Source: JBCAWW01 sp039024315 (lineage in GTDB: Bacteria; Bacteroidota; Bacteroidia; J057). Taken from it: 17,004 bases of DNA. The DNA is taken from positions 1 to 17,004 of the forward strand of contig JBCCQN010000178.1 of the NCBI GenBank assembly GCA_039024315.1, in the 5' to 3' direction. The position numbers were made by a program, and so were the translations under genes. Below the pieces are notes generated by a model, which made no database searches, had not been told where the DNA came from, and saw only the letters and a list, made by a program, of their open reading frames with translations. Below, piece after piece: positions 7,825 to 15,212 of this stretch (the first letter of the stretch is position 1; each line of letters opens with the position of its first letter).

Positions 7825-8382
7825 TCAAAAAGGAGAAACAAAATCTGCGAGGGCTGGATGCTTTTGGTCCTTGCCAGATATAGTAGGCTCAGTTCCTGTA
7901 TTTCGCCAAGGGATGGCTAACTGAGGATCGTCCCACTTAACTCCCCCTTCGGAGCCATGATGGTAGTAGTTGGTGCATTTGTAATGAAACAAACAAGTCT
8001 CAGACAATACTTGGAAACCATGGGCAAAGCCCTCTGGGATATACAGCATAGTATGATCTTCGGCTTTCATCTCGGCGGTAATGCACTTACCATAGGTCGG
8101 TGAATCCTTGCGAATATCGACGGCGACATCAAGGACATGGCCTTGGAGTACGGTGATCAATTTGCCTTGGGCATGAGGGGGAGCTTGAAAATGCAAGCCA
8201 CGGATGGTCCCTCGCGAGGAGGAAGACAAATTGTCTTGGACAAATTGCAAATGACCGAGGCCAATTTCTGCAAAGCTACGTTGGTTGTGTAGCTCGAGAA
8301 AAAAACCTCGGTCATCGCCGAATACATCAGGTTGAATAATTATGATTCCCGGTAGAGAGGTCTCAAGTTTGCGGAACCCCAT
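7825..8382 (-). CDS. rfbC: dTDP-4-dehydrorhamnose 3,5-epimerase
   Basis: The product has 185 residues, the usual RmlC length. It is a cupin-fold enzyme with RGLHFQ (residues 61-66, catalytic base His64), a conserved lysine in AQGKLITVLQG, DVAVDIR, YIPEGFAHGFQ and FHYKCTNYY, whose Tyr134 is the likely proton donor. These residues indicate a true 3,5-epimerase rather than a 3,4-ketoisomerase of the FdtA/QdtA type. It converts dTDP-4-keto-6-deoxyglucose to dTDP-4-keto-L-rhamnose in the cytoplasm. The ATG at 8382 lies inside the end of the decarboxylase gene (20-bp overlap, different frame), so translation is probably coupled. Confidence 0.94.
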   Translation of the reverse strand: MGFRKLETSLPGIIIIQPDVFGDDRGFFLELHNQRSFAEIGLGHLQFVQDNLSSSSRGTIRGLHFQAPPHAQGKLITVLQGHVLDVAVDIRKDSPTYGKCITAEMKAEDHTMLYIPEGFAHGFQVLSETCLFHYKCTNYYHHGSEGGVKWDDPQLAIPWRNTGTEPTISGKDQKHPALADFVSPF

Positions 8383-9319
8383 TCAGTTGCTCTTTAAAGT
8401 ATGCTAAGGTCTTCAGTAGGCCTTCACGACGGCTTACCTTCGGTTCCCACCCCAAGATTTCCTTAGCCTTAGTAATATTAGGCTGTCTCACTTTAGGATC
8501 ATCTTGTGGTAAGTCCTTATGGATGATTTTACTATTTGAGCCGGTAAGTTCGATCACTTCTTTGGCAAAATCAAGGATACTGATTTCCGAAGGGTTACCA
8601 ATATTGACCGGATCGGACTCATCACTCAATAGAAGGCGATAAATCCCTTCAATTAAATCATCAACATAGCAAAAACTGCGGGTCTGACTACCATCACCAA
8701 ACACAGTAATGTCTTCGCCTCTGATAGCTTGTGAAGCAAAGGCGGGTAAAGCACGGCCATCATCTAGGCGCATGCGAGGTCCATAGGTATTGAAGATCCG
8801 CACGATACGGGTCTCTAATTCATGATAGCGGTGGTAGGCCATAGTGATGGCCTCCATAAAGCGTTTAGCTTCGTCATAACAACCTCGGAAACCCACTGGG
8901 TTTACATTGCCCCAGTAGTCTTCCGTCTGTGGGTGGATCAAGGGATCCCCATAGACTTCAGAGGTAGAAGCAATCAAGACACGAGCGCCTTTTTCCTTGG
9001 CTAGGCCGAGGATCTTGTGCGTACCCATGGCCCCAACTTTGAGGGTTTGGATCGGGATCTTGAGATAATCGATCGGACTAGCTGGGGAGGCAAAGTGCAG
9101 GATGTAATCCAAATTCCCTTCAACATAGGTATAATTGGTTACATCATGCTTGACAAACTTAAAGCCATCCACACCGATGAGGTGCTGAATATTTTGGATG
9201 TTGCCTGTGATGAGATTGTCCATCGCGACGACCTCATAGCCTTCCTTGATAAATCGATCACACAAATGTGAGCCCAGGAAACCTGCACCACCCGTGATTA
9301 GGACCTTTTTCTTTGACAT
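8363..9319 (-). CDS. uxs: UDP-glucuronic acid decarboxylase (UDP-xylose synthase)
   Basis: I use the ATG at 9319, giving 318 residues that begin MSKKKVLITGGAGFLGSHL, the NAD-binding Rossmann motif. An ATG at 9379 would add 20 atypical residues. It is an extended short-chain dehydrogenase with catalytic Tyr148 and Lys152 in GCYDEAKRF and the serine in IASTSEVYG. The features specific to UDP-glucuronate decarboxylases are FASPASPIDYLKIPIQTLK, RIFNTYGPRMRLDDGR and GDGSQTRSFCYVDDL. The enzyme oxidises and decarboxylates UDP-glucuronate to UDP-xylose via a 4-keto intermediate. The preceding gene encodes the UDP-glucose dehydrogenase that supplies its substrate. The 94-bp gap upstream is the longest inside the cluster, but I see no clear TAnnTTTG box there. 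Confidence 0.92.
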   Translation of the reverse strand: MSKKKVLITGGAGFLGSHLCDRFIKEGYEVVAMDNLITGNIQNIQHLIGVDGFKFVKHDVTNYTYVEGNLDYILHFASPASPIDYLKIPIQTLKVGAMGTHKILGLAKEKGARVLIASTSEVYGDPLIHPQTEDYWGNVNPVGFRGCYDEAKRFMEAITMAYHRYHELETRIVRIFNTYGPRMRLDDGRALPAFASQAIRGEDITVFGDGSQTRSFCYVDDLIEGIYRLLLSDESDPVNIGNPSEISILDFAKEVIELTGSNSKIIHKDLPQDDPKVRQPNITKAKEILGWEPKVSRREGLLKTLAYFKEQLNGVPQT

Positions 9320-9413
9320 TTTTAGGATTGTGTTAGTGGAGAGTATGTTATCAGAAAAAAAGGAGAATAAAGGCAACAAGCCCCCATTCCCCTCTTCATA
9401 TTATCTACCCGAA

Positions 9414-10748
9414 TCAGGACTTGACCTGATTGGACTGTACGATTGAACGGCGACCGATAGAATAGTAGGTGTAACCCATTTCTTCCATGATCTCGATATC
9501 ATAAATATTACGTCCGTCAAAGATGACCTTTTCCTTGAGGCTAGAGGTGATGTTATTGAAGTCTGGTGTGCGGAATTCGTTCCACTCAGTGATCAATAAT
9601 AGTGCATCAGCACCAGCGAGGGCATCGTATTGATTAGAGGCAAATTCAATCGGTAGATCAGGATGGTACATTTGTACCGCTTCCATGGCTTCTGGATCAT
9701 AGGCTTTTATGGTGGCACCGCGATCCGTAAGCTCCTTGATGATCACCAATGATGGCGCTTCGCGAATATCGTCTGTGTTGGGCTTGAAGGCTAGGCCCCA
9801 CACCCCAAAAGTTTTGCCGCTGAGATCTTCACCATAGTGAGAGATGACTTTCTCTACCATCACTACTTTCTGCTTGGTGTTGACATCCATCACAGAACGC
9901 AGAATCTGGAAGTCATACTCGTAAGCCTGAGAAGTCTTGAATAGAGCCGAAACATCTTTCGGGAAACAAGAACCACCATAACCGACACCTGGGAATAGGA
10001 AACGCTTACCGATACGCGTATCAGTACCGATCCCTTTACGTACGTTGTCAACGTCAGCTCCTACTCGCTCACAGAGGTTCGCGATTTCGTTCATGAAAGA
10101 AATCTTAGTAGCGAGGAATGAGTTAGCGGCATACTTAGTAACCTCTGCGCTTGGCTCGTCCATCATAATGATTGGATTACCAGAAAGCACAAATGGCTTG
10201 TATAGACGCTGCATTTGCTTACGAGCACGCTCGGATTTCGTACCGATCACGATACGCTCTGGCTTGAGGAAGTCTTGTACCGCAAAACCTTCGCGCAAGA
10301 ACTCAGGATTAGAAACTACGTCAAAATCAACGTCAGTCTGAGCCGCGATCGCTTGGGTAACTTTTTCAGCAGTACCTACTGGTACAGTACTTTTATTTAC
10401 GATTACACGGTAATCTTTCAAAAGAGTACCAATCTCGTTGGCCACTCCTAATACATACTTGAGGTCAGCAGAACCATCTTCCATAGGCGGAGTAGGCAAT
10501 GCGAGGAAGATAATTTCAGCGTGCTCTACCGCCTCAGCGAGAGAGTCCGTAAAATGAAGGCGCCCTTCGTTGGTATTGCGCTCAAAAATAGTTTCTAGTC
10601 CTGGCTCATAAATTGTAACCTGTCCAGAACGTAATTTGGCAAGTTTGCGCTGATCGTTGTCAACACAGATTACATCATTTCCGGCTTCAGCAAAACAAGT
10701 CCCTGAGACAAGTCCTACATATCCGGTACCTACTACTGCAACTTTCAT
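9414..10748 (-). CDS. ugd: UDP-glucose 6-dehydrogenase
   Basis: The product has 444 residues, normal for the bacterial UDP-glucose dehydrogenase family. The N-terminal NAD-binding motif is MKVAVVGTGYVGLVSG. STVPVGT, SNPEFLREG and EVTKYAANSFLATKISF(M)NE follow, and the catalytic cysteine is Cys261 in GYGGSCFPKDV. The C-terminal domain carries VWGLAFKPNTDDIREAPS and FDGRNIYD. The enzyme oxidises UDP-glucose twice to UDP-glucuronate using two NAD+. Pairing with the decarboxylase gene downstream supports UDP-glucose over UDP-GlcNAc or GDP-mannose as substrate. It follows the aminotransferase gene by 15 nt, so the two are co-transcribed. Confidence 0.94.
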   Translation of the reverse strand: MKVAVVGTGYVGLVSGTCFAEAGNDVICVDNDQRKLAKLRSGQVTIYEPGLETIFERNTNEGRLHFTDSLAEAVEHAEIIFLALPTPPMEDGSADLKYVLGVANEIGTLLKDYRVIVNKSTVPVGTAEKVTQAIAAQTDVDFDVVSNPEFLREGFAVQDFLKPERIVIGTKSERARKQMQRLYKPFVLSGNPIIMMDEPSAEVTKYAANSFLATKISFMNEIANLCERVGADVDNVRKGIGTDTRIGKRFLFPGVGYGGSCFPKDVSALFKTSQAYEYDFQILRSVMDVNTKQKVVMVEKVISHYGEDLSGKTFGVWGLAFKPNTDDIREAPSLVIIKELTDRGATIKAYDPEAMEAVQMYHPDLPIEFASNQYDALAGADALLLITEWNEFRTPDFNNITSSLKEKVIFDGRNIYDIEIMEEMGYTYYSIGRRSIVQSNQVKS

Positions 10749-10763
10749 AAAAGATTAAGTTTT

Positions 10764-11891
10764 TTAGATAAATTTTTTCAAATGTTCTACGATATAGCTT
10801 TGCTGCGTTTCGTCTAATTCAGAGTGCATAGGCAAGCTCAATACTTGCTCGCTCAATTGCTCAGAGATCGGAAAATCTCCTTCTTTGTATCCATAGCCAC
10901 GATAAGCTTTTTGCAAATGCAGTGGCACTGGATAGTAAATCATATTGGGGATACCAGCGGCATCCAATTTTGCCTTTAGAGCATCACGCTTGTCTCTACC
11001 ACCAGCAATCTTCAACGTATATTGATGAAATACATGTTGGGCATAGTCTGCTCTAAATGGTACTTCGACTCCTTCAATATCGCCTAGCATTTCATCATAC
11101 AAGGCTGCCGCTTTGCGTCTGGCCTTAGTATAAGTGTCTAAGTGCTTTAGCTTCACATCGAGAATAGCGGCCTGAATCGCATCCAGACGACTATTTACTC
11201 CTACCCTATCGTGGTAGTAACGGCGCTCAGAACCATGATTGCAGATAGACCAAAGTACTTCAGCGAGTTCGGCATCGCGGGTAAAAATCGCCCCACCATC
11301 TCCATAAGCGCCTAGGTTTTTACTCGGATAAAAAGAGGTAGTACCAATATGGCCGATGGTTCCTGTCTTCATTTTATTCCCGTTGGGGAACGTATAGTCA
11401 GAACCGATGGCTTGGGCGGTGTCCTCTACAACATAGATCCCATGCTTATTGGCGAGCTCCATGATTGGCCCCATATCAGCCGCTTGGCCAAATAAATGCA
11501 CCGGCAATATCGCTCGGGTTTTATCCGTTATAGCGGCTTCAACCGCCTCGATACTGAGGTTGAAGGTATCTGGATCAACTTCTACAAAGACCGGCTTCAA
11601 ACGAAGCAGAGCGATCACCTCCACGGTGGCCACATAAGTAAAACTTGCTGTGATCACCTCATCACCAGCTTGCAAATCCAATGCCATCAAGGCTATCTGC
11701 AAAGCGTCCGTGCCATTGGCACAAGAAAGCGCATGTGCTACATCCAGATACTCAGCTAAATGATCTCTAAATCCTTTTACCACTGGCCCGTTGATAAACT
11801 GACCGGAACGAATAACTTCTAATACGGCATTATCAACCTCTTGCTGAATTTTTTGATACTGAGTGATAGTATCAACCATCTGAATTTTCAT
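10764..11891 (-). CDS. DegT/DnrJ/EryC1/StrS family PLP-dependent sugar aminotransferase
   Basis: The product has 375 residues. Family motifs are INGPVVKGF, SCANGTDALQIAL, GDEVITASFTYVATVE, ILPVHLFGQAADM, VVEDTAQAIGS (Asp157 contacts the PLP ring nitrogen) and TSFYPSKNLGAYGDGGA, with the PLP lysine at 191. HGSERRYYHDRVGVNSRLDAIQAAIL and YYPVPLHLQ complete the fold. The enzyme transfers an amino group, usually from glutamate, to a keto-sugar nucleotide. SFYPxKNLGAxGDGG resembles the 3-aminotransferase branch (WbpE, FdtB, QdtB) more than the 4-aminotransferase ArnB. The cognate dehydrogenase or ketoisomerase is not in the window, so the substrate is undecided. This is the first gene of the minus-strand cluster, and a -7 promoter box lies 41 bp upstream. 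Confidence 0.88.
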   Translation of the reverse strand: MKIQMVDTITQYQKIQQEVDNAVLEVIRSGQFINGPVVKGFRDHLAEYLDVAHALSCANGTDALQIALMALDLQAGDEVITASFTYVATVEVIALLRLKPVFVEVDPDTFNLSIEAVEAAITDKTRAILPVHLFGQAADMGPIMELANKHGIYVVEDTAQAIGSDYTFPNGNKMKTGTIGHIGTTSFYPSKNLGAYGDGGAIFTRDAELAEVLWSICNHGSERRYYHDRVGVNSRLDAIQAAILDVKLKHLDTYTKARRKAAALYDEMLGDIEGVEVPFRADYAQHVFHQYTLKIAGGRDKRDALKAKLDAAGIPNMIYYPVPLHLQKAYRGYGYKEGDFPISEQLSEQVLSLPMHSELDETQQSYIVEHLKKFI

Positions 11892-11931
11892 ACTACGCTT
11901 GCTTTTTGACGACCCAAACTAAATAAGAGCA

Positions 11932-11939
11932 CAAAGATA
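11932..11939 (-). promoter_or_regulatory. Bacteroidota -7 box for the sugar-nucleotide operon
   Basis: The minus strand reads TATCTTTG here, a full match to the Bacteroidota -7 consensus TAnnTTTG, placing a transcript start about 30-35 nt before the aminotransferase ATG. A TTTG lies upstream, but its spacing is about 25 nt rather than the usual 19-21, so I do not assign a -33 box. The same 8-mer, followed by TG as here, precedes ilvE. Confidence 0.5.
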
Positions 11940-12031
11940 TTGATTTCTTCATGTCTCTCCTATACAAAGTCAAGCGGATTAGCTAGCAATCGACACAATC
12001 TTTTGACCTTTTTTAGTCTATTTGCTTGCCG

Positions 12032-12039
12032 TAAATTTG
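12032..12039 (+). promoter_or_regulatory. Possible -7 box for the outer-membrane-type gene
   Basis: TAAATTTG matches TAnnTTTG and lies 41 bp before the ATG at 12081, on the opposite side of the divergent region from the sugar operon promoter. No correctly spaced TTG was found upstream. An AT-rich 8-mer of this kind can occur by chance, so the call is weak. Confidence 0.3.
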
Positions 12040-12080
12040 GGCGATCCTCTTTACCAACAAAGATGGGGGATTTCTTGCGT

Positions 12081-12836
12081 ATGAAACGTTCAATATTGTT
12101 GCTTTTCTTACCTCTCTTGTGGCTATCTTCTTTACAAGCCCAAGTCAGCCTTCAGGATTCTAGTGTATCGATGGGGCTCCTCCAAGTGAGCTACCGAGGA
12201 TTACTTACAGGGGGAGACATGGCAGACCGCTTTGGCTTCAATTCTCAACTAGGCCTAGATTTTAGCTGGAAACTCGCCAATCAGTTCTACGGTACCATCG
12301 GGGCCCAAGCACTGGTGAGCGATGATATTCGTGATACTGCTTTATTGCAAAACATCCTGACTGGAGGCCTACTCGTCACCGACAATGGCCTATTATCTGA
12401 CGTCCGATTAATCCAAGCAGGCTTCGTAATTCCGGTTTCAGTCGGCCGCTTGTTTACCTTGCCGATTTTTCCTAACCCCAATACTGGGATCTTTGTCGAA
12501 GTCGGCGGGCAGTACATGCAGCATTGGATCAATATCACTCCTACCGACGAGTTAGTTGCTGCTGTCTCCGGAGAGTACGCCAAAGGCTACGACCGCATGA
12601 CGGGCGGATTTGGCATACGAGAGGCCATTGGCTTTCGCTATATCGGCAATAGTGGCTACGTCAATTTTTCGATAGGCCTAGAGTTTAGTCAAAACTTTAC
12701 CAATGGCCTCCGTTCGATCCAATACGATACAGGTCAGCCCGGTATTCAAGGGCGGCGGGACTATCTCAGTGGTTTTTATGTCAGCTGGATTTATCCGATC
12801 CTCGAGCGTGCGCCTAACAAGGTTTATTATTACTAG
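12081..12836 (+). CDS. Small outer-membrane beta-barrel-type protein
   Basis: I start at the ATG at 12081 (251 residues) because it yields a textbook signal peptide, MKRSILLLFLPLLWLSSLQAQ, with cleavage after LQA or AQ. An in-frame ATG at 12063 adds six residues, and the frame stays open back to 11940 without an ATG-initiated signal. The mature part is made of alternating amphipathic strands rich in glycine and aromatic residues (QLGLDFSWKLANQFYGTIGAQAL; GIFVEVGGQYMQHWINI; GGFGIREAIGFRYIG; YVNFSIGLEFSQNF; GFYVSWIYPI), as in small outer-membrane barrels. The family is not recognised. The stop is one base from the repeat element and faces a convergent deacetylase gene. Confidence 0.65.
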   Translation: MKRSILLLFLPLLWLSSLQAQVSLQDSSVSMGLLQVSYRGLLTGGDMADRFGFNSQLGLDFSWKLANQFYGTIGAQALVSDDIRDTALLQNILTGGLLVTDNGLLSDVRLIQAGFVIPVSVGRLFTLPIFPNPNTGIFVEVGGQYMQHWINITPTDELVAAVSGEYAKGYDRMTGGFGIREAIGFRYIGNSGYVNFSIGLEFSQNFTNGLRSIQYDTGQPGIQGRRDYLSGFYVSWIYPILERAPNKVYYY

Positions 12837-12837
12837 C

Positions 12838-12920
12838 ACTGCTTCGCAGAACGCTTGTATTTGCTGCAAGGCATTGCCTTGCAGCGTTCGAAGGCTAAGA
12901 TAAGCGTTCCGCGCAGCGGT
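12838..12920. repeat. Intergenic element with terminal inverted arms (copy 2), filling a convergent junction
   Basis: The element begins one base after the stop codon of the plus-strand gene and ends one base before the stop of the minus-strand gene. Its arms are 12838-12859 and 12899-12920, matching at 17 of 22 positions when one is inverted. Between them, 12863-12873 and 12875-12885 form a perfect 11-bp inverted repeat (GCTGCAAGGCA with TGCCTTGCAGC). The first 19 bases, ACTGCTTCGCAGAACGCTT, recur inverted at 4182-4200 in copy 1. The whole element can fold into one long hairpin on either strand. There is no U-run, so if it ends transcription it is not a standard intrinsic terminator. Confidence 0.7.
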
Positions 12921-12921
12921 C

Positions 12922-13881
12922 CTACAAACCCAAAGAATCCATCTTAGCTACCTCATATTGGCTATCCTCGGGCGGGTACCGCAGCACATCATCAAAGCGA
13001 CCACTTTCGCGCCCCAAGGCCCAGATCAAGCTCTCTCCAGCCGGAATTATTCCCGGCCGAGCCTCAAAAATGCTATCCGCAAAAGCTGTTTGGGCATCGA
13101 TCAAACGCCAACCCCGCTCTCGAAACATCTCGATCAGATCCGGTAAAAAAAGCGCAGAAGTCAGGTTATGGTGGAGTAAAAGCGTGTGCGGTATGTGGCG
13201 ACCGTTGAGGGATTTAGATACGCCTTCATAAAACTGAGCCCTCTCCCACAAATGATCCAAATAGTACTGCCGATAGGGCTCTATATCCGCTTTGGGATCT
13301 TCTTTCAACCGCTTGATCATGCGGCTGTTGACATACCAATCTGAAGCATCAATGGTTACATAGCCCATCTCGTAGCCCAGCGAATCGCAAAAAGTGCGAA
13401 ATCCATTTACCTTCTCAGGGGTATTGCCCCCTTTGAGATAAGGGAATCGAAAGCGTTTGCTGTAATTTTCATAGCCCTTGATTACTTCATCGGTCTCTAG
13501 TACCTCTTTTTTAAAATCAGCTAAGCTTACTTTATCGCTATTAAAACTCGGATGGGTAAAAGTATGGTTAGCGATCATATGCCCTCGCTTATCCCAGCTT
13601 TCAAGTAAAAAACGTCCCTTCGCGTCGAGTTTATTCGCACCAGTTACAAAAAATGCGGCCTTTAAATCTGCCGAATCCAAAGCCTGCAAAATCATTTCGT
13701 TCCACTCCTTGAAGCGATAGTTGAGCAGATCGCGGGTGATCCCATCATCAAAGGTCAAACTGAGAGTAGGCTGTTCCACGGGAAGCTCGCGCGCTAGCTG
13801 CTGGACCTGAGAATTGGTCCCACAAGCCCAGCTCCAGAGTAAAAGCAGACAAAAAGCGAGGCGTGAAAAAGGCTTATTCAT
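12922..13881 (-). CDS. Polysaccharide deacetylase (NodB-fold) lipoprotein
   Basis: The product has 319 residues. The N-terminus is a short basic-hydrophobic signal ending WSWAC with a lipobox-like cysteine at residue 20, so it is likely a membrane-anchored periplasmic or surface lipoprotein. The NodB motifs are present in order: SLTFDDG (Asp45, Asp46), NHTFTHPS (metal-binding His106 and His110), FRFPYLKGG (about 144-152), TIDASDW (about 177-182) and LLLHHN (about 235-239). The metal-dependent fold removes N-acetyl (or O-acetyl) groups from polysaccharides such as peptidoglycan or a biofilm glycan. The substrate cannot be read from sequence. The length exceeds a bare domain (about 200 residues) because of the anchor, an insertion around 190-230 and a C-terminal tail. 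The start codon is only 17 bp from the likely waaA start on the other strand. Confidence 0.88.
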   Translation of the reverse strand: MNKPFSRLAFCLLLLWSWACGTNSQVQQLARELPVEQPTLSLTFDDGITRDLLNYRFKEWNEMILQALDSADLKAAFFVTGANKLDAKGRFLLESWDKRGHMIANHTFTHPSFNSDKVSLADFKKEVLETDEVIKGYENYSKRFRFPYLKGGNTPEKVNGFRTFCDSLGYEMGYVTIDASDWYVNSRMIKRLKEDPKADIEPYRQYYLDHLWERAQFYEGVSKSLNGRHIPHTLLLHHNLTSALFLPDLIEMFRERGWRLIDAQTAFADSIFEARPGIIPAGESLIWALGRESGRFDDVLRYPPEDSQYEVAKMDSLGL

Positions 13882-13898
13882 GCTTATTCTTTAATATT

Positions 13899-15197
13899 GT
13901 GGACAGATCAATTATTCGCTCTAATCTACGCATCATCAAACGCCTTTATCAAATCGGAATCTGGGCCTATGGCCTTGCGCTAGGACTGGCGGCACCTTTT
14001 CATACCAAGGCAGGCCAGTGGGTGGCAGGCCGTAAGGATTGGCATCGCGTTCTGCGCCAGCAGCTCTCTGACAAAAAAGGGCCTTGGATATGGTTCCATT
14101 GTGCTTCTTTGGGCGAATTTGAGCAGGGGCGCAATCTTTTGGAACGCATCAAAGGAGATCATCCGGAGTATCAAATTCTCTTGACTTTCTTTTCGCCTTC
14201 GGGCTATGAAATCCGCAAGCATTACCAGCATGCCGATCTCGTTTGCTACCTGCCTTTGGACACTGCCCGCAATGCGGAACGCTTTGTCTCGCTTTTTGAT
14301 CTCAAGCTCGTCTTTTTCATCAAATACGAACTTTGGCTCAATTATTTGGAGGCCTTAGCCAAACGCGACATACCCACCTTACTGGTATCGGCTCGTTTTG
14401 ACGCGCAAAGCAAGTTTGTGCGTTCCCCGATGCAGGGGCTATACCAACAGGCCTTCCAATCTCTGGCCCATATTTTCACGCAAGATCAAGGCACCAAGGA
14501 TGCTTTAGCGCGTATAGGTATCAGCCAAAATGTGAGCGTCAGTGGGGATACCCGCTTTGATCGGGTCAGTAGTAATGCCAGCGAATGGAAGCCCATCGAG
14601 GAAATCGCAGCCTTCAAAAAAGAGAGACTTTGCATCGTAGCGGGAAGTTCTTGGCCCAAAGGAGAGGATATGCTTTTGGAGTTTTTTGACCGCTGCGCGG
14701 AACGCTTCGATCTCTGCATGATACTCGCTCCCCACGAAATCAATCAAAATCGGATTGAGGAACACATGCGTTCGCGAGCCGCGATAAGCCTCAAACACTC
14801 TAACATCGCCCAACTAAACGATCAGCACCGTATCCTTTGGATCGACAATATTGGTATGCTGTCAAAGCTTTATGCTTATGCCGATGTAGCTTATGTAGGC
14901 GGCGGCTGGGGCACCGGCTTGCACAACATCTTAGAAGCAGTGGTTTTTGGCTGTCCGGTACTATTTGGGCCTGAGCATCACAAGTTTCCGGAAGCGCAAG
15001 CGTTAATAGAAGCAGGAGGCGGTTTTGCAGTGGCCAACTTGGAAGCGATGCAAGATTGTCTTGCAAGCTTGCTAGATAAGGACCAACTTAGACTTGAGGT
15101 CTCCCGTAAAAATAAAAGCTTTGTTGCCGAGCAAGCCGGTGCTACTGAGCAGATTATCCATTGGTGTCGCTCAGAGGGCCTCCTGCCGCAGCAGTAA
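13899..15197 (+). CDS. waaA: 3-deoxy-D-manno-octulosonic acid (Kdo) transferase
   Basis: This is a GT30 glycosyltransferase that moves Kdo from CMP-Kdo to lipid A precursor at the cytoplasmic face of the inner membrane. Motifs are YQIGIWAYGL, GRKDW, WFHCASLGEFEQG (Glu73 from this start aligns with the catalytic glutamate of the family), LTFFSPSGYEIRKH, YLPLDT, FIKYELW, SGDTRFDRV, VAGSSWPKGED, LAPHEI and YVGGGWGTGLHNILEAVVFGCPVLFGPEHHKFPEA (donor site; positions about 14890-14998). No ATG lies near the start. GTG at 13899 gives 432 residues and a family-like N-terminus. GTG at 13863 (444 residues) would overlap the divergent deacetylase start by 19 bp. A small protein follows after 15 nt. A 19-bp repeat arm lies inside the frame at 14689-14707. 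Confidence 0.92.
   Translation: MDRSIIRSNLRIIKRLYQIGIWAYGLALGLAAPFHTKAGQWVAGRKDWHRVLRQQLSDKKGPWIWFHCASLGEFEQGRNLLERIKGDHPEYQILLTFFSPSGYEIRKHYQHADLVCYLPLDTARNAERFVSLFDLKLVFFIKYELWLNYLEALAKRDIPTLLVSARFDAQSKFVRSPMQGLYQQAFQSLAHIFTQDQGTKDALARIGISQNVSVSGDTRFDRVSSNASEWKPIEEIAAFKKERLCIVAGSSWPKGEDMLLEFFDRCAERFDLCMILAPHEINQNRIEEHMRSRAAISLKHSNIAQLNDQHRILWIDNIGMLSKLYAYADVAYVGGGWGTGLHNILEAVVFGCPVLFGPEHHKFPEAQALIEAGGGFAVANLEAMQDCLASLLDKDQLRLEVSRKNKSFVAEQAGATEQIIHWCRSEGLLPQQ
14689..14707 (+). repeat. Copy of the intergenic repeat arm inside waaA
   Basis: ACCGCTGCGCGGAACGCTT is identical to the reverse complement of 12902-12920, the right arm of the second intergenic element. It is read in frame as part of FFDRCAERF, between the conserved WPKGED and LAPHEI motifs of WaaA, where length and sequence vary in the family. 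No matching second arm was found at a comparable distance. Confidence 0.55.
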
Positions 15198-15212
15198 TGT
15201 AAATCTTGTGTT

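Noticed and set aside
3290..12836. The two small outer-membrane-type proteins (3290-3991 and 12081-12836) as paralogues
   Set aside because: They share only general barrel-like composition. I could not align specific motifs between them by eye.
14998..15016. Possible second repeat arm in waaA (AAGCGTT...GAAGCAG)
   Set aside because: It encodes the conserved QALIEAGG stretch of WaaA and matches the arm only at both ends. The similarity is best explained by coding constraint.
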